Shown here piece by piece: positions 43,387 through 51,602 of a DNA stretch of 64,000 bases. Source of the stretch: Desulfotruncus arcticus DSM 17038 (GTDB lineage Bacteria > Bacillota > Desulfotomaculia > Desulfotomaculales > Desulfallaceae). The stretch lies in the NCBI RefSeq assembly GCF_900113335.1, contig NZ_FOOX01000022.1:1-64000 (forward strand), read 5' to 3'. The stretch's first letter is position 1; the number at the start of each line of letters is the position of its first letter. The notes under the pieces are model-generated. The model was not told where the DNA came from and did no database searches. It saw only the letters and a program-made list of their open reading frames with translations. The position numbers were made by a program, and so were the translations under genes.

Positions 43387-44589
43387 ATGTTACCTATGTA
43401 TTTGGTAAAGCAATATCTCGATTGCGGTTCCATTGCTGATGTTGAAACGCAGGTTCGTTCCGAGATGAACAGCATGTGCCTGCGGGATCGCGTCACCCCC
43501 GGAATGAGAATATGCCTGCCTTATGGTTCCAGGGGTTTCCCTTACGGCTTGCGCGTAATCCGTGCCTTGGTGGATGTTTTTAAAGCCTGGGGAGCCGAGC
43601 CCTTTGTTGTTCCTGCCATGGGGAGTCATGGTGGCGGGACCGATGAAGGCCAGGTTCAGGTGCTGGAAAAAATGGGCATCACCGAAAAGAGCCTGGGTGT
43701 GTCTGTTAAGTCCTGTGTGGATTCGGTCTATCTCGGTGATACTTCCGGCGGGGTGCCGGTGTACTGTGATAAATACGCGCTGGATGCTGACGGAGTATTT
43801 TTATTTAATCGCGTTAAGCCTCACACTGGCTTTCGCGCCCCGATCGAAAGCGGCTTGACCAAGATGATGGCCGTTGGGCTGGGGAAAGTTAAAGGAGCCG
43901 AGGCGGCGCATCGCGCCGGGCTAGGACATGTTCTTGTGGAAATGGCTCGCGTGATTGATCAAAAAATTAATTTGCTGGGTGGAATTGCTTCTGTGGATAA
44001 CTTCCATGGCGACGCTCTAGCTTTACAAGGAGTTAAGCCGGAAGAACGCGAAAATGCTGAAAAGGAATTGATGAAATTGGCATGGCAGCAATTGCCAAGA
44101 ATTCCTTTTGATCATTTACATGTGCTCATAGTGGACGATATGGGTAAAAACATCAGCGGGTCGGGGATGGATGTTAACGTAATAGGTATGCACCGGCGAT
44201 TGGGTGGCGAACCAGTGCAGAATTTTGAAACCCTTGTAGTGCTGAATCTGACACCTGAATCCAAAGGAAACGCTTTGGGCATAGGATTTGCCGATATAAC
44301 CATCCAGGGTTTGGTTGATACAATTGATTTTCAAAACACTTATAAAAATTCTTTGACCACAGGTTATTTAAGTTCGGTCAAAATACCGTGTACCCTGCCC
44401 ACCGAGCATGATGCAATTGAAACGGCATATAATCTACACCGTGGTGAAGACTGCCGGGTGGTTAGGATTAAGGACACCAAGCACCTTGAGTACCTGTGGA
44501 TTTCCGAGTCCCTTCTGGCGGAAGCCCAAAGCTTTGATATTATAAGAAGAGTGGATAGTATTTTTGATACTGTCGGTTATAATAGCTAG
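43387..44589 (+). CDS. LarA-like nickel-pincer 2-hydroxyacid racemase
   Basis: A 400-aa protein of the lactate-racemase (DUF2088) superfamily. VPAMGSHGGGTDEGQ (His81), NRVKPHTGF (His146), ESGLTKMMAVGLGK (Lys159) and EAAHRAG (His175) align with the residues that hold and use the nickel-pincer nucleotide; the Lys-to-His spacing of 16 equals that in Lactobacillus LarA (K184, H200) as I recall it. Members racemise lactate, malate, hydroxyglutarate and others. Placed between an Ldh2 dehydrogenase and suyAB, it could racemise sulfolactate directly. LarB, LarC and LarE for cofactor synthesis are not in the window. GAAGGAG precedes ATG 43387. Confidence 0.7.
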   Translation: MLPMYLVKQYLDCGSIADVETQVRSEMNSMCLRDRVTPGMRICLPYGSRGFPYGLRVIRALVDVFKAWGAEPFVVPAMGSHGGGTDEGQVQVLEKMGITEKSLGVSVKSCVDSVYLGDTSGGVPVYCDKYALDADGVFLFNRVKPHTGFRAPIESGLTKMMAVGLGKVKGAEAAHRAGLGHVLVEMARVIDQKINLLGGIASVDNFHGDALALQGVKPEERENAEKELMKLAWQQLPRIPFDHLHVLIVDDMGKNISGSGMDVNVIGMHRRLGGEPVQNFETLVVLNLTPESKGNALGIGFADITIQGLVDTIDFQNTYKNSLTTGYLSSVKIPCTLPTEHDAIETAYNLHRGEDCRVVRIKDTKHLEYLWISESLLAEAQSFDIIRRVDSIFDTVGYNS

Positions 44590-44863
44590 AGCTTTAAAAT
44601 TCCATAATGCATGTGATTTTGGTTCACTTTTCGTTATAACGACTACAATGTGCTGCTTTGTGCACTTCAATCCGGTCTGACGTTAGAGCTCTTTCCGGGA
44701 GGCGTTATCGTAGACCGGGTTGATCTCTTTTTTTTCACGGGGTTTTCGCGCGCATACAAAAAACTTAAGTATGGAGAATGTGCGGTTGATGGTAGCGTTA
44801 TTACGACTTCTCACAGTGTTTATGTTAACGTAAAATCCAAACGGACAAAGCAGGAGGTTCTCC

Positions 44864-46243
44864 TTGGCTATTGCTGAATGTAAACCATTATCAAATGGGA
44901 AAGTTTGCCAGTTGAAAAGCCTGGTTTTTTTATTGATGATCCTTGGTAGCATACTTATTGTGTTTTATCCTCATCAATTGTTTAAAACACTTGTAAGTTA
45001 TATAGCTATTTTTGCTGTTCTTGTCAGTATTCCATTTGCTGGTCGCGGCACAAGGATTGTCTGTCTGGGGCTTTTGGGCGTAGGCGCTTATTTAATGTTC
45101 AATTCCGGTGCTAGTTTAGATTATTGGGTTGAAGCCATGGGGAAAAATGTAAGCCTTCTGGTGTTGTTGATAACAGTTCCTCTGTTGGGTATGCCTTTAG
45201 AAATTGGCGAGTATATTGAAGTACTTGATAGTTTAACAGCCAAGTATATGAAGAGAAGATGGCAAATGTATTGGGTTCCGGCTATTTGCAGTCATATATT
45301 CGGTGTTTTTATGAATATTGGTGCAGTGCCATTGACGTATAAAATTACCGCCCGGGGTGCAGTGCTTAATTGCTTTAGTATACTTACCAAAAGCATATCA
45401 AGAGGGGTGGGTACTATTTTTTTTTGGTCACCCAATACAGTAGCTGTTGCACTGGTATTGGATTATTTAAATGTTCCTTGGCCCCAATTTTTCTGCTTTG
45501 GTATATTGTTTGCGAGTATTGCTTTGGTGTTGGGGTATATATCCGACTTCATGATAAAGAAAGAAACAAAGAATGAGAAATTAGTTGAAATACAATATTG
45601 TTATTACAATATTGATAAATTTAAAGTTATTCAACTTGCCGCATATGGTGTGATATTTTTATCAGCAATAATTATGATTGAAATCGCAAGTAGCTTTTCT
45701 GTAATTAATATGGTTCCAATAATTGCTCTGATCTACCCCGCTTTGTGGTTATTATTGATGAGACGGAAAGAAAGTCTTGTCGGGGGATATCTTGACTATT
45801 TTAAAAACCATGCCAACAAATACGACTCGGAAGTGATTTTATTTACATCTGCTGGCTTTTTTTCAAGCGCTTTATCTATTTCAGGCTGGTCCGAAAAATT
45901 GTGTCATTTAATCATGCATTTTGCTGGGAAATCGGTAGTCTCAGTATCACTGACTATTCTTGTTACTATTGTGCTGACCAGTATAGCGGGTATCCACCCG
46001 ATGATATCGGTTTCAACTTTTGCCGCTCTTGATACTAGTACAATTGGCATTGATCCTGTAATATTTGCCTTGATTTTGGCCGGAGGATGGTCGCTGGGGT
46101 CGACAATATCGCCCATTTCTGGTAATTGCCTGGTTGTTGCCAACATTATGGGGAAAACTCCTTTGGAGGTTTCGTATATGAATTGGTTTTACTCCTTTTG
46201 GGTTATGGTAGCGCTGCTGTTATTTGTTACTTGGATATCATAA
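44864..46243 (+). CDS. Putative organic-anion permease, unassigned family
   Basis: A 459-aa integral membrane protein with 11 or 12 hydrophobic segments. FGVFMNIGAVPLTY and FFWSPNTVAVALVL in the first half, and SIAGIHPMISVSTFAAL with GWSLGSTISPISGN in the second, look like the re-entrant loops of ion-transporter superfamily carriers such as those for C4-dicarboxylates or citrate. I do not recognise the exact family. GCAGGAGG sets TTG 44864. It is the last gene before suyAB, so a sulfolactate importer or a pyruvate/sulfite exporter are fair guesses. Confidence 0.6.
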   Translation: MAIAECKPLSNGKVCQLKSLVFLLMILGSILIVFYPHQLFKTLVSYIAIFAVLVSIPFAGRGTRIVCLGLLGVGAYLMFNSGASLDYWVEAMGKNVSLLVLLITVPLLGMPLEIGEYIEVLDSLTAKYMKRRWQMYWVPAICSHIFGVFMNIGAVPLTYKITARGAVLNCFSILTKSISRGVGTIFFWSPNTVAVALVLDYLNVPWPQFFCFGILFASIALVLGYISDFMIKKETKNEKLVEIQYCYYNIDKFKVIQLAAYGVIFLSAIIMIEIASSFSVINMVPIIALIYPALWLLLMRRKESLVGGYLDYFKNHANKYDSEVILFTSAGFFSSALSISGWSEKLCHLIMHFAGKSVVSVSLTILVTIVLTSIAGIHPMISVSTFAALDTSTIGIDPVIFALILAGGWSLGSTISPISGNCLVVANIMGKTPLEVSYMNWFYSFWVMVALLLFVTWIS

Positions 46244-46341
46244 AGGTCCGGTTTACGTTTTTGCTTAATAAACAGTGAGTATATTGATTGATTTTTTTAG
46301 AGGAAAATAATTTTTGATAGTTTTTCAGGTAAATCAAATTA

Positions 46342-46392
46342 TTGACATTAAAAAGAAAAGAGAGTAAAATGACTGGTATAACCACATACCTC
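46342..46392 (+). promoter_or_regulatory. suyAB promoter with GGTATnACCACATACCT operator
   Basis: TTGACA (46342-46347), a 17-bp spacer and TAAAAT (46365-46370) form a near-perfect sigma-A promoter. TGGTATAACCA (46374-46384), continuing CATACCT, lies four bases past the -10 box. The 17-base core repeats, reversed, at 22471-22487 near slcC. A further CATACCTATGA at 46400-46410 matches the palindrome arm there. Confidence 0.75.
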
Positions 46393-46615
46393 TGATGGCA
46401 TACCTATGAAATTTATAGGTTCTAATTCACTAGCTACATAACATATAAGATTATCTTGCGCTTAATCCGGGTTGTGTTTAACAATGCGATGTTGGCATTA
46501 TTTATTGTACTTTAATGAATTACAACTAACATTGGAGGTGATTAATAGCATTTTTTGTAAATTAGTTAATTCTTTACTTAATTAAAACAAGGTTTTGAAG
46601 GGAGGATAACCAGTA

Positions 46616-46900
46616 ATGAATCAACCATACTTTATCATTCATGACGAAAATGATACCGTTGGCGTAGCTGTAAAGGAAATCAAGGCTGGAGAAACTTTAG
46701 AAGGTTGGGTAATGTCCAGTGACACCACAGTTTCGATAACAGCTAAAAACGACATTAAAATCGGGCATAAAATCGCCATGAAGGATATAGAAGAGGGAAT
46801 GTCAATCATTAAGTATAACAGACCTATTGGTAAAGTTAGCGCGCCGATTAAAAAGGGCGAACACGTCCATACTCACAACTTAAAGACTGCGAGGTGGTAA
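46616..46900 (+). CDS. suyA: (R)-sulfolactate sulfo-lyase, small subunit
   Basis: A 94-aa SAF-domain protein. GVAVKEIKAGETLEGWVM, NDIKIGHKIAMKDIEEG and a histidine-rich end HVHTHNLKTARW match the small subunit of SuyAB, which splits (R)-sulfolactate into pyruvate and sulfite. The domain is otherwise the N-terminal part of altronate/galactarate dehydratases (UxaA family), but in SuyAB it is a separate gene, as here. GGGAGGA precedes ATG 46616. The partner starts six bases after its stop. Confidence 0.8.
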   Translation: MNQPYFIIHDENDTVGVAVKEIKAGETLEGWVMSSDTTVSITAKNDIKIGHKIAMKDIEEGMSIIKYNRPIGKVSAPIKKGEHVHTHNLKTARW

Positions 46901-46905
46901 ATTTT

Positions 46906-48072
46906 ATGTCAGAGTACAAGTTTGCGAAATTTATGGGCTATCGCCGTGAAAACGGCAGAGTAGGTATTCGTAATCATGTTATTATTTTGCCTTTGGACGA
47001 CCTTTCCAATGCAGCATGTGAAGCTGTTGCTCACAATGTTAAGGGAACAATAGCCTTACCGCATGCATATGGTCGCCTGCAGTTCGGTGAAGACCTGGAT
47101 TTGACCTTCCGGACTTTAATAGGAATCGGTAGCAACCCCAACGTTGCAGCAGTTGTTGTAATTGGAATTGAGCCCGAATGGACTAACGTTATCGTGGACG
47201 GTATTGCCAAGACCGGTAAACCCGTATGCGGGTTTGCTATTGAACGCAATGGACAGCATAAAACTATCGAACGCGCTTCATGGAAAGCTCAAGAGTACAC
47301 CCAGTGGGCAACGGAAATTCAAAAAGTGGAATGTTCTGTTGATGAATTATATGTTTCGGTAAAATGTGGTGAATCCGACACTACCTCCGGCTTGGCTTCT
47401 TGCCCTACAGTCGGTAGGGCCTTGGAAAAGCTTGTGGCTGCCGGTGCAACTTGTAGTTTTGGTGAAACTTCCGAGATTACAGGCGCGGAAGATATCTGTA
47501 AAGAACATGCCGCCACTCCTGAAGTGGGTGAAGCTTATTACCAAATTTGGAATGAATATAACGAGTTCATTATAAGCCAGGGAGTTGACCTTTCCGGCTC
47601 CCAGCCCACCAAGGGTAATATTGCTGGCGGTTTAACCACTATTGAAGAGAAAGCCTTGGGTAATCTCCAAAAGATTGGCAATTTAAAATATGTTGACGTG
47701 TTAAAGCCTGCCGAAGCTCCGGTTTCCAAAGGTTTGTGGTATATGGACACTTCATCGGCAGCTGCCGAGGCTGTAACGCTGTGGGCGGCTTCCGGGGCTG
47801 TGGTACATTTCTTCCCAACGGGGCAGGGTAATATTATAGGTAACCCGATTGAGCCGGTGATCAAGCTTTCCGCCAATCCCCTTACCGTTGTTGATATGAA
47901 AGAACATATCGATGTTGATGTAAGCGGTATTTTGCGCCGGGAAATGAACTTGGATCAGGCTGCGGATGCTTTGCTGGATATGATGATCCGCGTTTGCAAT
48001 GGCCGGTTTACTTGTGCCGAAGCGCTTGGTCACCAGGAATTTGTCTTTACCAAGCTTTATCGCAGCGCATAG
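46906..48072 (+). CDS. suyB: (R)-sulfolactate sulfo-lyase, large subunit
   Basis: A 388-aa UxaA-family lyase. FMGYRRENGRVGIRNHVI opens the fold; KCGESDTTSG (Cys154) is the metal-binding cysteine loop; SQPTKGNIAGGLTTIEEK and HFFPTGQGNIIGNPI are C-terminal blocks I recall as near-invariant in SuyB. The reaction eliminates bisulfite from (R)-sulfolactate and yields pyruvate. GAGGTGG overlapping the suyA stop sets ATG 46906, better than GTG 46894. A strong terminator follows, so the transcript is suyAB alone. Altronate or galactarate dehydratase are the alternatives, but no sugar-acid genes are near. Confidence 0.8.
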   Translation: MSEYKFAKFMGYRRENGRVGIRNHVIILPLDDLSNAACEAVAHNVKGTIALPHAYGRLQFGEDLDLTFRTLIGIGSNPNVAAVVVIGIEPEWTNVIVDGIAKTGKPVCGFAIERNGQHKTIERASWKAQEYTQWATEIQKVECSVDELYVSVKCGESDTTSGLASCPTVGRALEKLVAAGATCSFGETSEITGAEDICKEHAATPEVGEAYYQIWNEYNEFIISQGVDLSGSQPTKGNIAGGLTTIEEKALGNLQKIGNLKYVDVLKPAEAPVSKGLWYMDTSSAAAEAVTLWAASGAVVHFFPTGQGNIIGNPIEPVIKLSANPLTVVDMKEHIDVDVSGILRREMNLDQAADALLDMMIRVCNGRFTCAEALGHQEFVFTKLYRSA

Positions 48073-48107
48073 GTATAAGTTAATAATTAATTTTAAGGCA
48101 CTTAAGT

Positions 48108-48151
48108 AAAGGCCTCTCACAGTCAAAATATCCTGACTGTAAGAGGCCTTT
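48108..48151 (+). terminator. Strong terminator after suyAB
   Basis: An 18-base arm (48108-48125) pairs with 48134-48151 with one mismatch, ending in CCTTTT. It is a textbook intrinsic terminator and works in both directions by its mirrored A-run. Confidence 0.85.
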
Positions 48152-48246
48152 TAACAAATAAACACAGATCAGAGCTTAATACGGTTTGGAAGCTTCCAGG
48201 GCTATTAAAGCGTTTTAGCTAGGCTATAAATTTCATTTAATAACTA

Positions 48247-48308
48247 TTGCATCTATGAAAAAATTGGTGTTATAATTAGTCTGATGTCAGAGGAAAGAGG
48301 TAATACCA
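48247..48308 (+). promoter_or_regulatory. Fumarase operon promoter with GGTnnnACC element
   Basis: TTGCAT (48247-48252), an 18-bp spacer and TATAAT (48271-48276) precede AGGTAATACCA (48298-48308), the same type of element as at suyAB and slcC. A leader of about 175 bases follows before the gene; it contains AAAGGGGGG near 48410 but no credible ORF. Confidence 0.65.
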
Positions 48309-48480
48309 AAACATATCTAAGATTTCCATTCTTAAATAGTTAATTAAATATCAATTATATGGAGATCAATTTATTGAAGATTAATCTATCGTTAACAAAA
48401 TTAACAAAGGGGGGAAACGGCTCTTTATAAAGAACTTTGCGTAAACAGCAACTACATAATTAAACAAAGGAGGGAAAAAT

Positions 48481-49383
48481 GTGATAAAACAAACTGTGGC
48501 GGATTCTTTTTACAAAACCGTTGAAGAACTGTGCAAAGAGTTATACATCAAGGCCCTGAAGGATTTGCCGCCTGATGTAAGGGAAACTTTGCAAAAAGCA
48601 TATGAACAAGAAGAGACTGAAACCGGTAAACAAGTTTTGTCAACCATGCTGGAGAACATAAAAATAGCCGATGAGAAAAATCGTTTGATCTGTCAGGACA
48701 CGGGCATACCCATATATTTTGTCAAGGTAGGGAATAAACTGAGCGTTGACTTTGTACAGCTTGAAGAAACTATTATCAAGGGCTGTCAGCGGGCTACCGT
48801 GGAGCACCCGCTGCGCTCCAGTGTTGTATCGCCTTTTAAACGCCAAAATAACCAAAACAGTTCAGGGTATCGTATACCGTCAATACATTATGATGTTGTG
48901 CAGGACAACGACAAAGTAGAAATATTGATGGTTCCCAAGGGATCAGGTTCGGAAAATATGAGTTTTCTAAAAATGTTAATTCCGGCTGAAGGTGTGCGCG
49001 GAGTAAAAAGATTTGTTCTCGATACAATTGCCACGCAGGTTGGAGCGAACCCGTGTCCTCCTTATATTGTCGGGGTCGGAATTGGCGGAACGGCGGATAT
49101 GTGTGTAAAACTGGCCAAATTGGCCGCAGTGACTCGCCCCATTGGCTCGCAGAACCCGGATCCGGAAATGGCTGCGTTTGAGAAGGAAATGTTTGAAGCA
49201 ATCAATGAACTGGGTATTGGGCCCATGGGATTGGGCGGGTTGAATTCCGCCATAGCCGTTAATGTTGAGCATGCCTACACTCACATTACTCAAAACCCCG
49301 TGGCAATTAATATTCAGTGCTGGCCGGCACGCCGCGCAAAGGCTATCCTCGGCGCAGACGGCAAGTACGAATTAGGTTATTAG
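48481..49383 (+). CDS. fumA: Class I fumarase, alpha subunit
   Basis: A 300-aa Fe-S hydro-lyase alpha chain. CQDTGIPIYFV carries the first cluster cysteine, and GSGSENMSFLKML then NPCPPYIVGVGIGGTADM are the core; the third block is LGIGPMGLGG. Two-subunit fumarases of this kind are typical of Pelotomaculum and relatives (MmcBC). Tartrate dehydratase TtdAB is the same family, and the length of 300 is nearer TtdA, so L-tartrate or a sulfo-analogue cannot be ruled out. The start is GTG 48481, as the ATG two bases before runs straight into a stop; AAGGAGG lies just upstream. Confidence 0.75.
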   Translation: MIKQTVADSFYKTVEELCKELYIKALKDLPPDVRETLQKAYEQEETETGKQVLSTMLENIKIADEKNRLICQDTGIPIYFVKVGNKLSVDFVQLEETIIKGCQRATVEHPLRSSVVSPFKRQNNQNSSGYRIPSIHYDVVQDNDKVEILMVPKGSGSENMSFLKMLIPAEGVRGVKRFVLDTIATQVGANPCPPYIVGVGIGGTADMCVKLAKLAAVTRPIGSQNPDPEMAAFEKEMFEAINELGIGPMGLGGLNSAIAVNVEHAYTHITQNPVAINIQCWPARRAKAILGADGKYELGY

Positions 49384-49399
49384 AAAGGGGGGGATAATA

Positions 49400-49993
49400 A
49401 TGGCTGAATACACCTTAAAAACTCCATTATCCGAAGAAGATGTAAGAAAACTTAAGGTTGGTGATAAGGTTACCCTGGAAGGAATCATTTTTGGAATCAG
49501 GGATGCCAATTTAATTCGTATGTTTGATGGTAAAGTATCGGCTCCTACCGACCTGACCGGTGCGGCCTGTATACATACCGCACCGAATGTGCGCAAAGTT
49601 GGGGAAGGCAAGTATGAGCCCGTTTGTATTGGAACAACTACCAGCAGTCGTATGGACAGGTTTACGCCGGGCCTAATGGAACAATATGGAGTGCGGGCTA
49701 TTATCGGCAAGGCGGGCATGATGGAAGCAAGTATGGAAGCTATGAAGAAATGCGGTGGTTGTTATCTTGCTATCGTTGGCGGAGCAGCTGCGTGGGAAAC
49801 CGAAAGAATTCTGGAAATTGAGGATGTTTGGTGGGAAGATCTAATGCCCGAAGCTATTTGGAAATTCCGGACTAAGAATTTCGGTCCCCTAATTGTGGCC
49901 ATGGATTCTCACGGCAACAATTTATATTTTGATGTTAAAGCCAAGGCGGCCGCCAAATTAGACGGCATCTATAAAAAAATTGGAGTTGAATAA
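49400..49993 (+). CDS. fumB: Class I fumarase, beta subunit
   Basis: A 197-aa C-terminal chain of two-subunit fumarase/tartrate dehydratase. LKVGDKVTLEGIIFGIRDAN, GTTTSSRMDRFTP and IIGKAGM are the family blocks; the Ser/Thr/Arg in the middle bind the dicarboxylate. CGGCYLAIVGGAA and the C-terminal FGPLIVAMDSHGN complete it. It lies 16 bases past the alpha subunit with AAAGGGGGGG upstream. Function as for the alpha subunit, hydration of fumarate to L-malate. Confidence 0.8.
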   Translation: MAEYTLKTPLSEEDVRKLKVGDKVTLEGIIFGIRDANLIRMFDGKVSAPTDLTGAACIHTAPNVRKVGEGKYEPVCIGTTTSSRMDRFTPGLMEQYGVRAIIGKAGMMEASMEAMKKCGGCYLAIVGGAAAWETERILEIEDVWWEDLMPEAIWKFRTKNFGPLIVAMDSHGNNLYFDVKAKAAAKLDGIYKKIGVE

Positions 49994-50000
49994 ATAAGAG

Positions 50001-50033
50001 CAAGTCCGTGGGCTAATAAAGCCCATGGACTTG
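50001..50033 (+). terminator. Attenuating hairpin between fumarase and Sdh genes
   Basis: CAAGTCCGTGGGCT (50001-50014) pairs with AGCCCATGGACTTG (50020-50033) with one G-T type mismatch. There is no T-run, so it is probably a partial stop or a processing site. Confidence 0.6.
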
Positions 50034-50067
50034 TATCAATATCATTATCTTTAAGGAGGAAGAACTT

Positions 50068-50457
50068 ATGCCCAACCGGGAGATGGCAGTATCGCAGAGA
50101 TATGCTACACACAGCCAGGTATGGGGTGCGGTAGGCATGTGGGCTTGGATTCTGCACCGCATAACCGGTATCGGTCTTGTGTTATATTTACTGCTTCATG
50201 CGACGCTCATGGCTTTCTCACTCATTAAAGGCAATGAAGCTTTTAACGCCGTACTTACTGCGCTAATGACTAATCCAGTGCTGCACTACATGGAACTGCT
50301 TCTGGTGGGAGCGATAATTTATCATGGCTTAAATGGAATCCGACTGCTGCTTTTTGATATTGGAATAGGTTTTACAAGGCAAAAGGAAATTTTTTGGGTG
50401 GCCATGGTTTTGGGTGCCGCTTTGTGGATCTATGTAATGATGGTCAAACTTTCCTAA
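50068..50457 (+). CDS. sdhC: Succinate dehydrogenase/fumarate reductase, cytochrome b subunit
   Basis: A 129-aa membrane anchor with three helices. WAWILHRITGIGLVLYLLLH holds the quinone-side Ser/Arg region and a heme histidine, and IIYHGLNGIRLLLFD the second histidine helix. It binds heme and quinone for the dehydrogenase. AAGGAGGAAG precedes ATG 50068. Three helices and this size match the two-small-subunit anchors of SdhCDBA-type complexes. Confidence 0.8.
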   Translation: MPNREMAVSQRYATHSQVWGAVGMWAWILHRITGIGLVLYLLLHATLMAFSLIKGNEAFNAVLTALMTNPVLHYMELLLVGAIIYHGLNGIRLLLFDIGIGFTRQKEIFWVAMVLGAALWIYVMMVKLS

Positions 50458-50478
50458 ACAATACCAACGGGGGAAGGT

Positions 50479-50811
50479 GTGCTCGTGAACGCTATAACGT
50501 GGTTATTGCAAAGAATTAGCGCCGCTTTGCTGCTGGTTGTCCTAGGTTTGCATTTGTGGTTGCTTTATGTTGCAAATCCGGCTGAAATCATACAATTTTC
50601 CGAAGCCAGAGACAGACTGGTTACTGGTTCGTATGTGGCTATCTATATATTATTGTTATTGTTTGGATTGTTCCACGCCCTGAACGGATTATATACCGTT
50701 ATGGTCGATATGGGGCTAAGGGCAAGAATTATTACGATTTGTATACTTGTTATTCTGGGAGTAATTTTATTCGGAGTTGGTTTATATTCGGTTGTGCAAT
50801 TTATTATATAG
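50479..50811 (+). CDS. sdhD: Succinate dehydrogenase/fumarate reductase, second membrane subunit
   Basis: A 110-aa membrane protein with three helices. WLLQRISAALLLVVLGLHLW and FGLFHALNGLYTVMVDMG carry the histidines that pair with those of SdhC. It starts at GTG 50479 or GTG 50485; GGGGGAAGG suits the second better. It follows sdhC by 21 bases. Confidence 0.75.
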   Translation: MLVNAITWLLQRISAALLLVVLGLHLWLLYVANPAEIIQFSEARDRLVTGSYVAIYILLLLFGLFHALNGLYTVMVDMGLRARIITICILVILGVILFGVGLYSVVQFII

Positions 50812-50829
50812 CTTAGGAGGCGGATTACA

Positions 50830-51555
50830 TTGTCCTCGCAAGAAATTAATGTTAAGATATTCCGCTATGATCCGGAGGCTGATGCTGAGCCCAGGTTTGA
50901 TGAATATAAAGTGCCTTTGATTAAGAATATGGCGGTGCTGGACGTCGTGATGCATGTACAGAACTATATCGACAAAACCCTGGCATTTCGTTGTTCCTGC
51001 CGTATCGGAATGTGCGGTTCATGTGCCATGTACATCAACGGTAAACCGAGACTGGCCTGCCGAACTCAGGTAACGAGCCTTGGGACCGATAACATCACCA
51101 TTATGCCGCTCCCCAATTTGCCGATTATCAGGGATTTAGCAACGGATATGGCACCGTTTTTTGAAAAATGGAAAAAGATCAAACCTTATTTTGTGGCTAA
51201 AAGTGAGCTGACCGAACCGGCTGTAATCAGACCCGATTCAGGCGAAAGAGAATTTATCGATCAGATGCTGGATTGTATTACTTGTGGATGCTGTTACAGC
51301 GCCTGTTCCATGGTCGCCACGAACAAAGATTCCATCGGTCCGGCGGCTTTAAACCGAGCCTATACGCTAATAGCGGATAAACGTGATGCCGTTAGGATTG
51401 AAAGACTAAAAATCGTCGGGCGTTCTTACGGGGTGTGGAGATGTCACGACCAATTCAACTGTGCGGAAGTATGTCCCAAAAAGCTGATTCCCACCAAATC
51501 GATCCAGCAGTTAAAGAAACGTAGCGTTTTGCAAAAATTCGGCATGTTCAAATGA
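50830..51555 (+). CDS. sdhB: Succinate dehydrogenase/fumarate reductase, iron-sulfur subunit
   Basis: A 241-aa Fe-S subunit. RCSCRIGMCGSCAM with a distal LACR holds the [2Fe-2S] cluster. DCITCGCCYSACSM and FNCAEVCPKKLIPTKSI hold the [4Fe-4S] and [3Fe-4S] clusters, all with normal spacing. It starts at TTG 50830 behind AGGAGG. It links the flavin subunit to the quinone in the membrane. Confidence 0.9.
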   Translation: MSSQEINVKIFRYDPEADAEPRFDEYKVPLIKNMAVLDVVMHVQNYIDKTLAFRCSCRIGMCGSCAMYINGKPRLACRTQVTSLGTDNITIMPLPNLPIIRDLATDMAPFFEKWKKIKPYFVAKSELTEPAVIRPDSGEREFIDQMLDCITCGCCYSACSMVATNKDSIGPAALNRAYTLIADKRDAVRIERLKIVGRSYGVWRCHDQFNCAEVCPKKLIPTKSIQQLKKRSVLQKFGMFK

Positions 51556-51602
51556 TCACCAAAGACGTCTTGAAATAAGAGGTGTAAGGAGCGTGGCTTT
51601 TT

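Noticed and set aside
44650..44877. 75-codon ORF overlapping the permease start
   Set aside because: It overlaps the well-supported TTG start of the permease gene at 44864 and shows no ribosome site.
46616..48072. SuyAB as altronate or galactarate dehydratase
   Set aside because: Same superfamily, but the SAF domain is a separate gene, the large-subunit blocks match SuyB as I recall it, and no sugar-acid genes are nearby.
48481..49993. Fumarase genes as L-tartrate dehydratase TtdAB
   Set aside because: The family cannot be split by eye and the alpha length is near TtdA, but the adjoining Sdh operon makes fumarase more likely. Kept as an alternative only.
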